Of a stretch of 21,886 bases of DNA, positions 7,909 to 15,937 are shown piece after piece. A program made the position numbers and the translations under genes. The stretch covers positions 1 through 21,886 of the IMG/VR virus record IMGVR_UViG_3300049156_000011. One strand, given 5' to 3'. The stretch comes from a virus. Each line of letters starts with the position of its first letter. The stretch's first letter is position 1. The notes beneath the pieces were generated by a model. That model was not told where the DNA came from and ran no database searches. It was given only the letters and a program-made list of their open reading frames with translations.

Positions 7909-8283
7909 ATGCGTTTATCTTGGGGCAATTCAGTAAGAAACTTTCAAAGACATATCAACAATACGACTAAACTTACTAATAAGCAAACTAAGAAGATTGT
8001 TGATCAGACAGCAGCAGATGTTTTAAGATTTGCTAAAACTGGAACTCCAAGACGAACAGGGAAGCTAGTTAGTGGCTGGCGGATTATCAAAAGGGGTTCA
8101 GGTGAAAAGCGGAAAGTATTCATTGAAAATCTAGTTAAATATGCTATATATGTTGAACATGGAACATCTAAACAAGCTCCAAGAAGAATGATGCTAAAAG
8201 CACTTATCAGGGGTCAAAGACGGATGAAAAGACGACTCGAAATATTAAAGAGAAAGATGTCACAGACATTCAATAGAGGTTAA
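7909..8283 (+). CDS. HK97 gp10-like neck/tail completion protein
   Basis: This 124-aa, strongly basic protein shows the classic gp10 pattern: TPRRTGKLVSGWRI at about 46-59, then KYAIYVEHGTSKQAPRRMM at about 82-100, followed by a long basic helix to the end. Proteins of this family act at the head-tail junction during tail attachment. It has an AAGGAGAG ribosome site at 7895-7902 and is spaced by 12 bases from the gene before it. The next gene, a tail terminator candidate, is the usual partner. Confidence 0.82.
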   Translation: MRLSWGNSVRNFQRHINNTTKLTNKQTKKIVDQTAADVLRFAKTGTPRRTGKLVSGWRIIKRGSGEKRKVFIENLVKYAIYVEHGTSKQAPRRMMLKALIRGQRRMKRRLEILKRKMSQTFNRG

Positions 8284-8287
8284 CATA

Positions 8288-8725
8288 ATGGCTAGATCAC
8301 TCGATATAGAAACTCTGATAGAGAATGCTTTCCTTTCTGAACTTCCAAGTTATTTAGATGACGATGTTTCAGTTATAGTCTGGGATGATATTAAAAATAA
8401 AACTTTAACCCCACTAGTACGAATCAAGGCATCTATCAGCGAGGAACAGCAGGGTACAATGAATCTATACTGTGCTAGTAATGTTATAGTTGACTTTGGC
8501 GTGTTCACTAGTAAAACTGAAGATGAGAACGGGAGGAAGGGAAATGGAATCCGAGGTGGAATCCGAGATCTTATCAATCAGAGCAATATTGTGGACCTTT
8601 TAAACGCGACTTCTGGGCTCGCGGTATATAGTAACGGGGTGATACCAGTTTCGTCCACAGACGTCCCAGATGCTAAGCTACGGCAGAAAAATCTTACTAT
8701 CTTGGTAGTTGCTACAACTACTTAA
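8288..8725 (+). CDS. putative tail terminator protein
   Basis: This 145-aa protein follows the gp10-like gene and precedes the tail tube candidate, which is the standard slot of the tail terminator that caps the growing tube and joins it to the head. It looks like an alpha/beta fold: an N-terminal helix (IETLIENAFLSELPSYL), central strands (LVRIKASISEEQQ, SNVIVDFGVFTS), a helix after the GIRGGIRDLINQS segment, and a final strand (NLTILVVAT). No signature motif was recognised, so the call relies on order and size. Confidence 0.6.
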   Translation: MARSLDIETLIENAFLSELPSYLDDDVSVIVWDDIKNKTLTPLVRIKASISEEQQGTMNLYCASNVIVDFGVFTSKTEDENGRKGNGIRGGIRDLINQSNIVDLLNATSGLAVYSNGVIPVSSTDVPDAKLRQKNLTILVVATTT

Positions 8726-8755
8726 CAAAACTAAACCCTTTAGGAGGGAAATATA

Positions 8756-9121
8756 ATGGCAGGACTACAAGCAGGTTCAATACTACAGTTTTCAGTTCAA
8801 ACTACAACTGGTAAAGGTGCAGAAACATATGGCTTAGTTCAAACTTATGATGTAACGGATGGCGGAGATAGAGCAGAAGCTTTAGGCCCTGACGGTGATA
8901 CATATTCAATTCAAGAACACAATGATAAAAAAGAGTTAAGTTTATCTTATCTCACTCTGGCAACTCCAGTTGGGGCTCCAGCTAGAGGTACTGTACTAGA
9001 TGATCTTGGCGATTCTATTACTTGGTATGTGAATAATGTGAAGACAACTGAGGTTATCGGCGGATTTACATCTGTTGATGTGTCAGCTACTAACTATCCG
9101 AATCTCCCAGCTGCACCTTAA
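8756..9121 (+). CDS. putative major tail tube protein
   Basis: This 121-aa protein sits directly before the tail chaperone pair and has a good AGGAGG site at 8742-8747. It is beta-rich, with the run TYGLVQTYDVTDGGDRAEAL, then YSIQEHNDKKELSLSYL and ITWYVNNVKTTEVIGGF. Tube proteins polymerise around the tape measure. It is short for a siphovirus tube protein, in keeping with the very compact genome. It could instead be a minor tail component, but no other gene in the window fits the tube role better. Confidence 0.6.
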   Translation: MAGLQAGSILQFSVQTTTGKGAETYGLVQTYDVTDGGDRAEALGPDGDTYSIQEHNDKKELSLSYLTLATPVGAPARGTVLDDLGDSITWYVNNVKTTEVIGGFTSVDVSATNYPNLPAAP

Positions 9122-9149
9122 ACTGAACTAAACTAAGGATTATATAGAA

Positions 9150-9824
9150 ATGTCCACTAGTGATAATGTAGAGTTTGATACAGATTTAGTAATTTCTGCT
9201 ATGCGGAATGGCTTAGATCTCAATGATTGTAGTCCCGAAGATATAGAAGCACTAAAGCTGGATAAAGATGATGATCAACATGAATCTCTTCAAGAGAAAG
9301 TAGATAAACGCATTGAAGAGATTCATGATGAACAGGAAATTGTAGATGCAACTCACGATCTAGCTTGCCTTGGAGCTAAACGTAAGATTGGAGAGTTAGA
9401 TTTTCAATGCACACTTGGTAATATAGTACTTCTGAATGTTATTGAAAGCCCACTAGTGTCGGGTAAATTGAAGGGAACAGTATCTTTTGAAGATATTGCT
9501 AAATCTCTTTATGTACTATTCAGGGGTAAAGAAGCATTAGCTCCAATCATGAACATAAAAGAACGTCTACAAGATTTACACTTATTAAATCCGATGTGTA
9601 AAGATAATCCAGAAATGTGTGATCGAGTAATGGCTAAGTTTGAAGAAGCCCAGAATTGCAGAAAGGTTTTTGCTGAGGAAGCTATTGAATTTTATAATCA
9701 TAACTTTACTGGCGAAGCACTCCAAGAGGTCTTTGATAAAATGTTTTCAATGATCAATGATGTAGTCAAAAGTTCAAAAGAACTATCTTCTAGTGCTGCT
9801 GATTCTAAAAAAAAAGCCGAATAA
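9150..9824 (+). CDS. tail assembly chaperone, zero-frame (G-type) product
   Basis: This 224-aa protein is acidic, largely helical, and has no membrane segment. It lies between the tube candidate and the tape measure, which is the slot of the lambda G / GT chaperones that bind the tape measure during tail assembly. The strongest support is at its 3' end: codons 220-222 are AAA AAA AAA, and a second frame opens exactly there and runs on into the 9851-10045 segment. Several Cys residues occur (for example LACLGAK and DFQCTLG), with no obvious metal motif. The start has AAGGATT upstream at 9135-9141. Confidence 0.7.
   Translation: MSTSDNVEFDTDLVISAMRNGLDLNDCSPEDIEALKLDKDDDQHESLQEKVDKRIEEIHDEQEIVDATHDLACLGAKRKIGELDFQCTLGNIVLLNVIESPLVSGKLKGTVSFEDIAKSLYVLFRGKEALAPIMNIKERLQDLHLLNPMCKDNPEMCDRVMAKFEEAQNCRKVFAEEAIEFYNHNFTGEALQEVFDKMFSMINDVVKSSKELSSSAADSKKKAE
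9807..9815 (+). promoter_or_regulatory. A9 slippery run for -1 ribosomal frameshifting
   Basis: Nine consecutive A residues are read in zero frame as AAA AAA AAA. The zero frame stops at 9822-9824. The -1 frame has a TAA at 9806-9808 and is open immediately after it. A shift between frames must therefore happen inside 9809-9824, which is where the run lies. Shifting there gives a fused product of about 298 aa. This is the arrangement known from lambda G/GT and most siphovirus tail chaperones. I do not see an obvious strong downstream pseudoknot. Confidence 0.8.
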
Positions 9825-9850
9825 ATGCTAACTGGGCTTTTAGCTTTGCT

Positions 9851-10045
9851 ATGCCGATATGTAATGAATTCGGATGTGATTTAGATCATGTGCTATGGAG
9901 AATGCCAATTCAACAAGTTTTTAAGAAACTCTTTTACTTAAAGCGTCTAAATTCCAATAAGCCAGTACAAACTAAATCTGTAGAAGATGCTCAGAAACAA
10001 CTATTACGAGAATTACAGCTAAAAAATAGGGATCAAGATGCCTAA
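9851..10045 (+). CDS. tail assembly chaperone, T-type C-terminal extension (-1 frame)
   Basis: Read alone from the ATG at 9851 this is a 64-aa protein, but the frame is open back to 9809 and reads SRINANWAFSFAMPICNEFG after the slippery run. The ANWAFSF-to-MPI stretch and the following helical part (WRMPIQQVFKKLFYLKRL) are typical of the T domain of G-T chaperone fusions. There is no good ribosome site before 9851, so it is most likely made only as the tail of the frameshift fusion. Its stop overlaps the tape measure start at 10038. Confidence 0.75.
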   Translation: MPICNEFGCDLDHVLWRMPIQQVFKKLFYLKRLNSNKPVQTKSVEDAQKQLLRELQLKNRDQDA

Positions 10046-11294
10046 TAATGAATTAAAAGCAGTAGTTACAGCTGATACTAAAGACTTTAACTCCAATATG
10101 TCTAAAATTGGAGTCACAGCAAATGTAGCTGCAAAGTCAGTGACCTTAGCTATAGGAGCAGCCACTACGGCTCTATTCAGTTTCGCATTTGCTAGTAAGG
10201 AAGCAGCTAAACAAGCAGAATCTCAGCGAGTTCAACTGATAGGTTTATTCAGAGATGTTGCTAAAGGAACTAAAGAATTTGATAAGCTCCAGAAAGTGGC
10301 TGATGAATCCGCGTTAGTAACAAATGATCTTATTGAATCTTATTTGGCTTTAGGTAGAGAAGTCGGAGCTGATACTGCTGCTAAAGATTTTGCTGACATC
10401 ATGGAAGATATCGGTTTTGCATCTAAGCAGGGATCTGGTTCAATGACAGATGCCGCAACAGCTATAGGCCGTCTTATCGGTAGATTTGAACTATTCGGTA
10501 AGATTGATCAAGATACTTTAGATACTCTGAAAAGAACTTCTGGTGTTAGTAATGAATTTATTAAGTCCCTTCAGAAGATGGACAAAGCAACACTGACTAC
10601 TAATAAATTGATTGCTATGACTAAAAAAGAGTTGCAGGCATCAGCTAAAGTTATGAAGCAAGAGTATGCTAATAGTGTTGAAGGTTTAGAAGCCCTTCTG
10701 GGTGGTAAATTAAGTCAAGCTTTCCGTACAGCTGGTGAAGACTCGGATTCATATAAAAATCTACTTATAGCTTTAACAGAACTTATGGACAAAGTGATAT
10801 CAAGTGGAGTTTTAGAAGAGCTTGGTAAGGAGCTTGGTAAACTTTTTGATGAACTAGCTACATTGGCTAAAGATGAAGGTACATTACAATATGTTAAAGA
10901 TTTAGCTGACGCTTTCATTCTTTTATCAAAAGGCATAAAGTTATCTTTAAAACCGTTAGAATCATTTACAGCTGCTAGAAGTGGAATCAGTGCAGGAAAC
11001 ACAGCGGCCAGACAAATTCAACTAGCAGAACTCCTTACTAATCTCAGACAGCAAGGTATTAGAGATCCGAATTTGTTGATAGCACTTAGAGAACAGTATG
11101 GCGGAGCTGCTGGGAAAGATCTTGGTTCAATTGAAAAGGTACAAGAGTTCAAATCACTTCTACAAGCTTCTCGTACTAGTAGCATGCAACTAGGCCAACA
11201 AGGTACAGCAGTATGGATTGTTGATCCCAAAACTGGCAATACGTGGGATGTAGATCGTTCTAATAAATCAAATAAAGTAATTACTGGCGAATAA
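10038..11294 (+). CDS. tail tape measure protein (short)
   Basis: This 418-aa protein follows the chaperone pair. Its N-terminus, NELKAVVTADTKDFNSNMSKIG, is typical of tape measure proteins. A hydrophobic stretch at about 28-52 could insert in or pass through a membrane on ejection. The rest is mainly helical (for example EAAKQAESQRVQLIGL and ELQASAKVMKQEYANS), with a Gly-containing C-terminal part. Tape measure length sets tail length at roughly 0.15 nm per residue in known phages, which would give a tail of about 60 nm if the full length is used. No peptidase or lysozyme domain is visible in it. Confidence 0.78.
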   Translation: MPNNELKAVVTADTKDFNSNMSKIGVTANVAAKSVTLAIGAATTALFSFAFASKEAAKQAESQRVQLIGLFRDVAKGTKEFDKLQKVADESALVTNDLIESYLALGREVGADTAAKDFADIMEDIGFASKQGSGSMTDAATAIGRLIGRFELFGKIDQDTLDTLKRTSGVSNEFIKSLQKMDKATLTTNKLIAMTKKELQASAKVMKQEYANSVEGLEALLGGKLSQAFRTAGEDSDSYKNLLIALTELMDKVISSGVLEELGKELGKLFDELATLAKDEGTLQYVKDLADAFILLSKGIKLSLKPLESFTAARSGISAGNTAARQIQLAELLTNLRQQGIRDPNLLIALREQYGGAAGKDLGSIEKVQEFKSLLQASRTSSMQLGQQGTAVWIVDPKTGNTWDVDRSNKSNKVITGE

Positions 11295-11309
11295 TAAGGA
11301 TTATATATT

Positions 11310-11894
11310 ATGTCATTTCCCAATTTAGTTATAAGTGGTAGCCTTCAAACACTCACAATTTCAGATATTACCTTACAGTATGATGGTAGTTCTAATGGTC
11401 CTAAAACTCTTATCAGAGATCAATATCGTGTCACTAGACAATATCGAAATGATGGAGTTAGTATAGGAACAGGAATAAGACACCCAGATGTGCCTTATGA
11501 TAGAGTTAGAATGATTCACACTTGGATAGGGCACTGTGATGTTTCAACAATGTCAGTGGCTGGGCCTGAAGCTAAAGATAATCTTGATTTAATAAAGAAA
11601 GCTGTACTATACACTAGATCAGAAGGGATAAAGTATTGTTATAAGTTCTTTTCAAATAGTGATTTGGGACCAGGTAATCCATCAAATGGAGAATCTATAG
11701 CAGAATCAAGTGAAGCAGGAGTCTTGTGGGTATACAAAATAGATGGAGAAGAACAATCGACAACACTCTACTGGGTCATTAAAGATATCAAAGTTACAGA
11801 TAATCAAAATAACACCAGCAGAGTTCAGTTCCATTTTGAAATCGCAGGCGAATGGCAAGATCTTTATGATATCATAGAGAATGCTAACACCTAA
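11310..11894 (+). CDS. tail protein after the tape measure (distal tail candidate)
   Basis: This 194-aa protein lies between the tape measure and the large tail protein, where distal tail or baseplate proteins are encoded. The N-terminal third is beta-rich (NLVISGSLQTLTISDITL). It continues with VRMIHTWIGHCDVSTMSVAG, a helical DLIKKAVLYTRSEGIKYCYKF, and strands such as TLYWVIKDIKVTD and VQFHFEIAGEW near the C-terminus. No named domain was recognised. Its ribosome site is AAGGATT followed by an AT-rich spacer, as in several neighbouring tail genes. Confidence 0.55.
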   Translation: MSFPNLVISGSLQTLTISDITLQYDGSSNGPKTLIRDQYRVTRQYRNDGVSIGTGIRHPDVPYDRVRMIHTWIGHCDVSTMSVAGPEAKDNLDLIKKAVLYTRSEGIKYCYKFFSNSDLGPGNPSNGESIAESSEAGVLWVYKIDGEEQSTTLYWVIKDIKVTDNQNNTSRVQFHFEIAGEWQDLYDIIENANT

Positions 11895-11905
11895 GGATTA
11901 TTACA

Positions 11906-14900
11906 ATGAAAGATATATTCGGCAATCAAGAATTCAAACCAGGCGCTAAGATTCCCACTAATAATGAATGGAATGAACTAAATAATTCCTTAACTGGGAT
12001 GCAAATTGGTGACAATCTATTTGATGATCCACTTGCTACGGCTTCTGGGATTAAAATCCCTTCTGATACTTTCCATAATCCACATGTAGCATATGTATAC
12101 GATGGAAACTACACTGACGCGATAATTGGTCCCGACAGAGAGAAAGACTGGTATCCATTTGTAGATAGTCTTTCAGTTCCATATCAGGAATTGGCATACA
12201 CATTTCAACGAGAACATGGTTCCACATACTATAGGTTCGATGATCTTGATAATAAATTATCTTATAAATCTGTGAGATTCCCAGAAAAAAACACAATTCA
12301 GCCCGAGAAGCCCACTGATAATAATCAAGGAGCTATAGTCGGATATCAGTGGGATATTGTCCCAGAAATAAAAGAAGTTCGTTTCAGCGAAGATGCTAAC
12401 TTTGAATATTTGCAGGTGTTTGTAGATTTTGAACCGAATGATGTGTTTGATGTGAATGATATTCAAACATCTATATATAGTAAAGATTCTAGTACTGATG
12501 CAGAAATATGGGCTCCATCTACAGATACAGGCACTGAAAGGATATTACAAACTCTTCTAGATGATTATTTAAGCCCAGAAGAAGTAGATATTAGTGATAA
12601 TATAAAATTATTCGATAGCATTATGATAGTTCCAGTTGCAAGGTATGACTGGGATAAAGATCAAGCTCAGCTGAATCGAGTAATTCAATTATTATTCGGT
12701 ACGGCAGTTCCCGGCGGAGCACAATACTTAACCCCATCGCCCGAAACTGCTTCTGTAGATCATCCCTTCAAAGCTCGAGTTAAAGTAGACGAAGAAGGAG
12801 TTCCTACTAGTGTTATAGAAGTGGGATACTTAAGACCCAGCTGGAAAGATAGCTTTACTATAGATGATGACCCTGAAACTGATAAAGAAACTGCTATAGA
12901 GTATGATACAGTAGAAGAAATAACTTTAGATACAGAAGCTCCACATAAATCTTACTATGTATACTATAGGTTATATAAATTCGATCCGAAGTGGCTATCT
13001 TATCTTGAAAAGTCTGAAGTGTGGCCTCCAGTTGGCGATCCAGTCAATGTGGGCAACATCATAGTTCAAGTGGGTTATGCAGCATGGAATTCAGAATCAG
13101 AAAGATATAACTGGTATCAGCATCTTCGTAGTTGCCCTACTTTAACTCCAGCTAGTATCCGTGGAGAGTTTGAAGCTTGGTATGAGGAAGATGGAAATGT
13201 AACTATATCTAAAGGCGCTGTAAGCACTTTCAACAATGATACAGCAGAAGTAGCAGAGGCAACATATCCGCTAAATGCTTCCATTCACATATGGGTTGAA
13301 ATACTATCTGCTCCTTCAGCAGGGACTCCAGATGTTACAATACAAACAACTCTAGTAACTGGAGCATCGTTTCCAGGAAAGTTCCAAAATACTGATCCTA
13401 AAAAGTTCAATTTTAAGATTGGAGAAATATCAGATGGGATTTATACACCACATCATACTGGTCGTTTAGATATTGATAACACACTCTTGATGCCCCTTAT
13501 AGAAGACGAATACACGGCGGCAGAAAACCAACCAAGAATGCTTGAGGTCCACGATGATCAAGAGACAGAAGTTGGAGATGATTCAAATGATAAACTGCTA
13601 GATCTTAAAAGACTTAATGTAGAGATCCGTGGTGGTGGTGTCCGTAAGATGTACGAAGACACCAAGATAGAGTTCTATGGCCAGACTAAAGATGAATCAG
13701 AAGTTGAACTAGTTGAAACTACTGGAGTTGACGGAGATGACTTCGAAGAAGGTTCAATAACATTCACCCCTAAGAACTATACATATAAATATGATCATGG
13801 TTTACAGCAAGATGTATTACTAGAAGATATTAGCCCTTCTACGATCGAAGCTGGCGATAAGATCAGAATTGAATTTGCTGGAAAAACTGCCACGATCAAT
13901 GCTCCAATATATGAAGGTTTGCAATGGTTAGACATTCAAAATGATACACAGATTGTCCATCTAGAAAGTCCAGTAACTTCTGAATCCGATTCTAATCATT
14001 GGACTAAGTGTAAGTGGGATCTTACTGCGGGCACTATTTCAATTGATGACGGAGCGCCTCAAACTGAAGTTACATTATACTGGGATAAAGCTAATCATAT
14101 GTGGAAGATAGACTCTGATACTTCTGGTGGCCCTTCGGGTAATTGGCTGTACAGACATTGCAGTGGAGATTATGCTACATATCCCGATCTTATTTTAGCA
14201 GCCATGGCAGGGAATGCTGTAATTCTTGTTGATGATGAATGTTATGCATTTAGAGAGCAAACTCAGGTAGACCCAACAAACCCAGCTCCCACTGTTACAA
14301 ACACCTATGCAAATTGTGAAGCGTGTGAAGCAACCTTAGTAAATGAACAGTGGAAAGTTTGTGGGTTAGGAACAAATGCTGCCGTTCTAAGTGCTGCTCA
14401 CACCCTAGTAGATTTTGCTTGGCTTTGTATAGGAGCAGAATGGGTTAAATGTTTCTTTGATGCAATGACTGCAGTAGTTGAAACTGATCCAACTGTATTG
14501 GAGCAATGTGGATTAGCAGGCGCTCCAGCTCAATGTTCTGATTTAGTTGGCTGGCCTTGTTCTGATAGCTTTAGCGGTACGGCATGTGATAGCGGAGCAG
14601 TTGACGACACGAATTGGGATATGAGATGGACACAGAGTGTGAGTGGTAGTTTGGCAGTTGGGGGTGGGAAGTGTACACTTAATGCCTCTGGTGGCCCTGA
14701 GCATATCACTAGAATAACCAATCTAATCGGTTCTCTCGCCCATACGGGGGATTTTACATTTGAAATTGATGTGGATCTAGATCAAATTGACGATACCGAC
14801 CCTGATGCAGTATCTAGGGCTGAATTCTATTATACATCACCATCAGTAAACTTTTTAGGTGCTGGCTGGGAGGGTAACAACAGTTCATACAGTATAAGGT

Positions 14901-15190
14901 ATCGGGTGGCAGGCGGTAGTTCAACATCTATATTGACAAGTTCGTTCACCTCTGTAAAGCTAAAAATGGTTCGTGTCAGTGGCAATGTATCATTGTATTA
15001 TGATATAGGCGCTGGATATGTTCAGGCAGGGTCTACTCAATCAGATAGTGGCGCTATTGGAAATGTTTTAATACAATCTCAATCATATAAGACAACAAAT
15101 GCAACCATAGTATCTGTGAAAGACGCGAGCTTTGTAGATGGTTCAAGCGGTGAATTTTATATCGACCCAACAGGAGAGGCATGCGTATGA
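11906..15190 (+). CDS. large tail protein / receptor-binding candidate with Cys-rich segment and lectin-like C-terminus
   Basis: This 1094-aa protein is the largest in the genome and the last big tail gene. Residues 1 to about 770 are beta-rich, acidic and Trp/Tyr-rich, without a recognised hub domain. A Cys-rich segment spans about 778-905, with Cys 804 and Cys 807 in YANCEACEATL and many more up to CSDSFSGTACDSG. From about 885 to 1085 the sequence resembles a concanavalin-A-like jelly roll: GDFTFEIDVDLDQID, then RAEFYYTSPSVNF, then SVKLKMVRVSGNVSLYYDIG. Such folds bind glycans. It should form the tail tip or side fibre that contacts the host. The last codons overlap the start of the next small gene, and its stop is TGA, rare in this genome. 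Confidence 0.7.
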   Translation: MKDIFGNQEFKPGAKIPTNNEWNELNNSLTGMQIGDNLFDDPLATASGIKIPSDTFHNPHVAYVYDGNYTDAIIGPDREKDWYPFVDSLSVPYQELAYTFQREHGSTYYRFDDLDNKLSYKSVRFPEKNTIQPEKPTDNNQGAIVGYQWDIVPEIKEVRFSEDANFEYLQVFVDFEPNDVFDVNDIQTSIYSKDSSTDAEIWAPSTDTGTERILQTLLDDYLSPEEVDISDNIKLFDSIMIVPVARYDWDKDQAQLNRVIQLLFGTAVPGGAQYLTPSPETASVDHPFKARVKVDEEGVPTSVIEVGYLRPSWKDSFTIDDDPETDKETAIEYDTVEEITLDTEAPHKSYYVYYRLYKFDPKWLSYLEKSEVWPPVGDPVNVGNIIVQVGYAAWNSESERYNWYQHLRSCPTLTPASIRGEFEAWYEEDGNVTISKGAVSTFNNDTAEVAEATYPLNASIHIWVEILSAPSAGTPDVTIQTTLVTGASFPGKFQNTDPKKFNFKIGEISDGIYTPHHTGRLDIDNTLLMPLIEDEYTAAENQPRMLEVHDDQETEVGDDSNDKLLDLKRLNVEIRGGGVRKMYEDTKIEFYGQTKDESEVELVETTGVDGDDFEEGSITFTPKNYTYKYDHGLQQDVLLEDISPSTIEAGDKIRIEFAGKTATINAPIYEGLQWLDIQNDTQIVHLESPVTSESDSNHWTKCKWDLTAGTISIDDGAPQTEVTLYWDKANHMWKIDSDTSGGPSGNWLYRHCSGDYATYPDLILAAMAGNAVILVDDECYAFREQTQVDPTNPAPTVTNTYANCEACEATLVNEQWKVCGLGTNAAVLSAAHTLVDFAWLCIGAEWVKCFFDAMTAVVETDPTVLEQCGLAGAPAQCSDLVGWPCSDSFSGTACDSGAVDDTNWDMRWTQSVSGSLAVGGGKCTLNASGGPEHITRITNLIGSLAHTGDFTFEIDVDLDQIDDTDPDAVSRAEFYYTSPSVNFLGAGWEGNNSSYSIRYRVAGGSSTSILTSSFTSVKLKMVRVSGNVSLYYDIGAGYVQAGSTQSDSGAIGNVLIQSQSYKTTNATIVSVKDASFVDGSSGEFYIDPTGEACV

Positions 15191-15399
15191 AGATGTTTAA
15201 ATTAAGTGTATATCAATATACTAAGAAGCTAGAATCTCAGTTTGGCTTTGCTGATCCCGAGATGGTAAAAAGATATGCTGTAGCCAGAATGGAGTTTAAG
15301 AAAGGGCTACTGAAAGGTGATGGTAAAGATTTCAATCCGTATACTGATGATCCCAACTGTAAGTCATGTGGGAAGAAATCTAAAAAGAGTTCTATATAA
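15181..15399 (+). CDS. small Lys-rich protein with C-terminal CxxC
   Basis: This 72-aa basic protein starts inside the last codons of the large tail gene, with AGGAGA at 15172-15177 as its ribosome site. An in-frame ATG at 15187 would remove two residues and is equally plausible. It has a helical body (YQYTKKLESQFGFA, VKRYAVARMEFKKGLL) and ends with DPNCKSCGKKSKKSS, where one CxxC pair could bind a metal only as a dimer. It is the last gene before a strong terminator, so it belongs to the tail operon. Its function is unknown; it could be a virion component or a small assembly factor. Confidence 0.62.
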   Translation: MRMKMFKLSVYQYTKKLESQFGFADPEMVKRYAVARMEFKKGLLKGDGKDFNPYTDDPNCKSCGKKSKKSSI

Positions 15400-15403
15400 T
15401 CCG

Positions 15404-15445
15404 GGCGACTGCTTAGATTGCGGTAATTTAAGTAGTCGCCTTTTT
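15404..15445 (+). terminator. intrinsic terminator ending the tail operon
   Basis: GGCGACTGCTTA at 15404-15415 pairs with TAAGTAGTCGCC at 15429-15440, giving 12 base pairs with one G-T wobble, followed directly by TTTTT at 15441-15445. It has the form of a strong Rho-independent terminator and separates the tail genes from the membrane/lysis genes. Confidence 0.88.
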
Positions 15446-15465
15446 AACTTTCAAAGGAGAACATA

Positions 15466-15897
15466 ATGAAATATTTGATACTATTCACTATAATGATCTT
15501 ATGTTCATCTGGAACCGAGCAGTTATACAGAAGCATAGTACCAGGATGTCCAGTTGGGGGCGGAAAAGTTCTAGGTGGAGTTTATCAAGAGTCTAATGCA
15601 TCAGTTGAACAGCACTTAGAATCCGAAGGGAAACTGAAAGTATCACAGGGGTTAGCCATAGTAGCAATTTCAATAGTTGTTTCTGTGTGCTTTGCGAACC
15701 CTATGACTGGAAAGATATGTAATTATTCCTTAATCGGAGGAGCAACTTGGTTCCTTAATGGAATTTTAGATATGTTTGTAGCTAAGCATATAGTTTTGAT
15801 ATCATGGATTGCTGTTCTTGGAGTCATATTTATTATACTTTACAAGTGCAAAGATCATTCAATCTTCAAAAGTATTAAAGCTGAGATTGAAAACTAA
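15466..15897 (+). CDS. multi-pass membrane protein, lysis-region (holin candidate)
   Basis: This 143-aa protein has a hydrophobic N-terminus at 3-15 and further membrane-like segments at about 61-79, 86-105 and 108-126, then a short charged end (YKCKDHSIFKSIKAEIEN). The segment between the first and second hydrophobic parts (16-60) is polar and Gly-containing and could face the periplasm. The first hydrophobic run is followed by CSSG but is not a proper lipobox, because Leu precedes the Cys. It has a good AAAGGAG site at 15453-15459 and lies between two terminators together with one other membrane protein. Position and topology suggest a holin or another lysis membrane protein; no family was recognised. 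Confidence 0.6.
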   Translation: MKYLILFTIMILCSSGTEQLYRSIVPGCPVGGGKVLGGVYQESNASVEQHLESEGKLKVSQGLAIVAISIVVSVCFANPMTGKICNYSLIGGATWFLNGILDMFVAKHIVLISWIAVLGVIFIILYKCKDHSIFKSIKAEIEN

Positions 15898-15937
15898 CTG
15901 GGCGTTTGGAACAAATACTAAAATGAGGGTTATATAG

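Noticed and set aside
8545-8567. Direct repeat TGGAATCCGAG, period 12
   Set aside because: It encodes GIRGGIR inside the tail terminator candidate and is explained by the protein repeat.
15466-15510. Lipoprotein signal in the 143-aa membrane protein
   Set aside because: The residue before Cys13 is Leu, which does not fit a lipobox.
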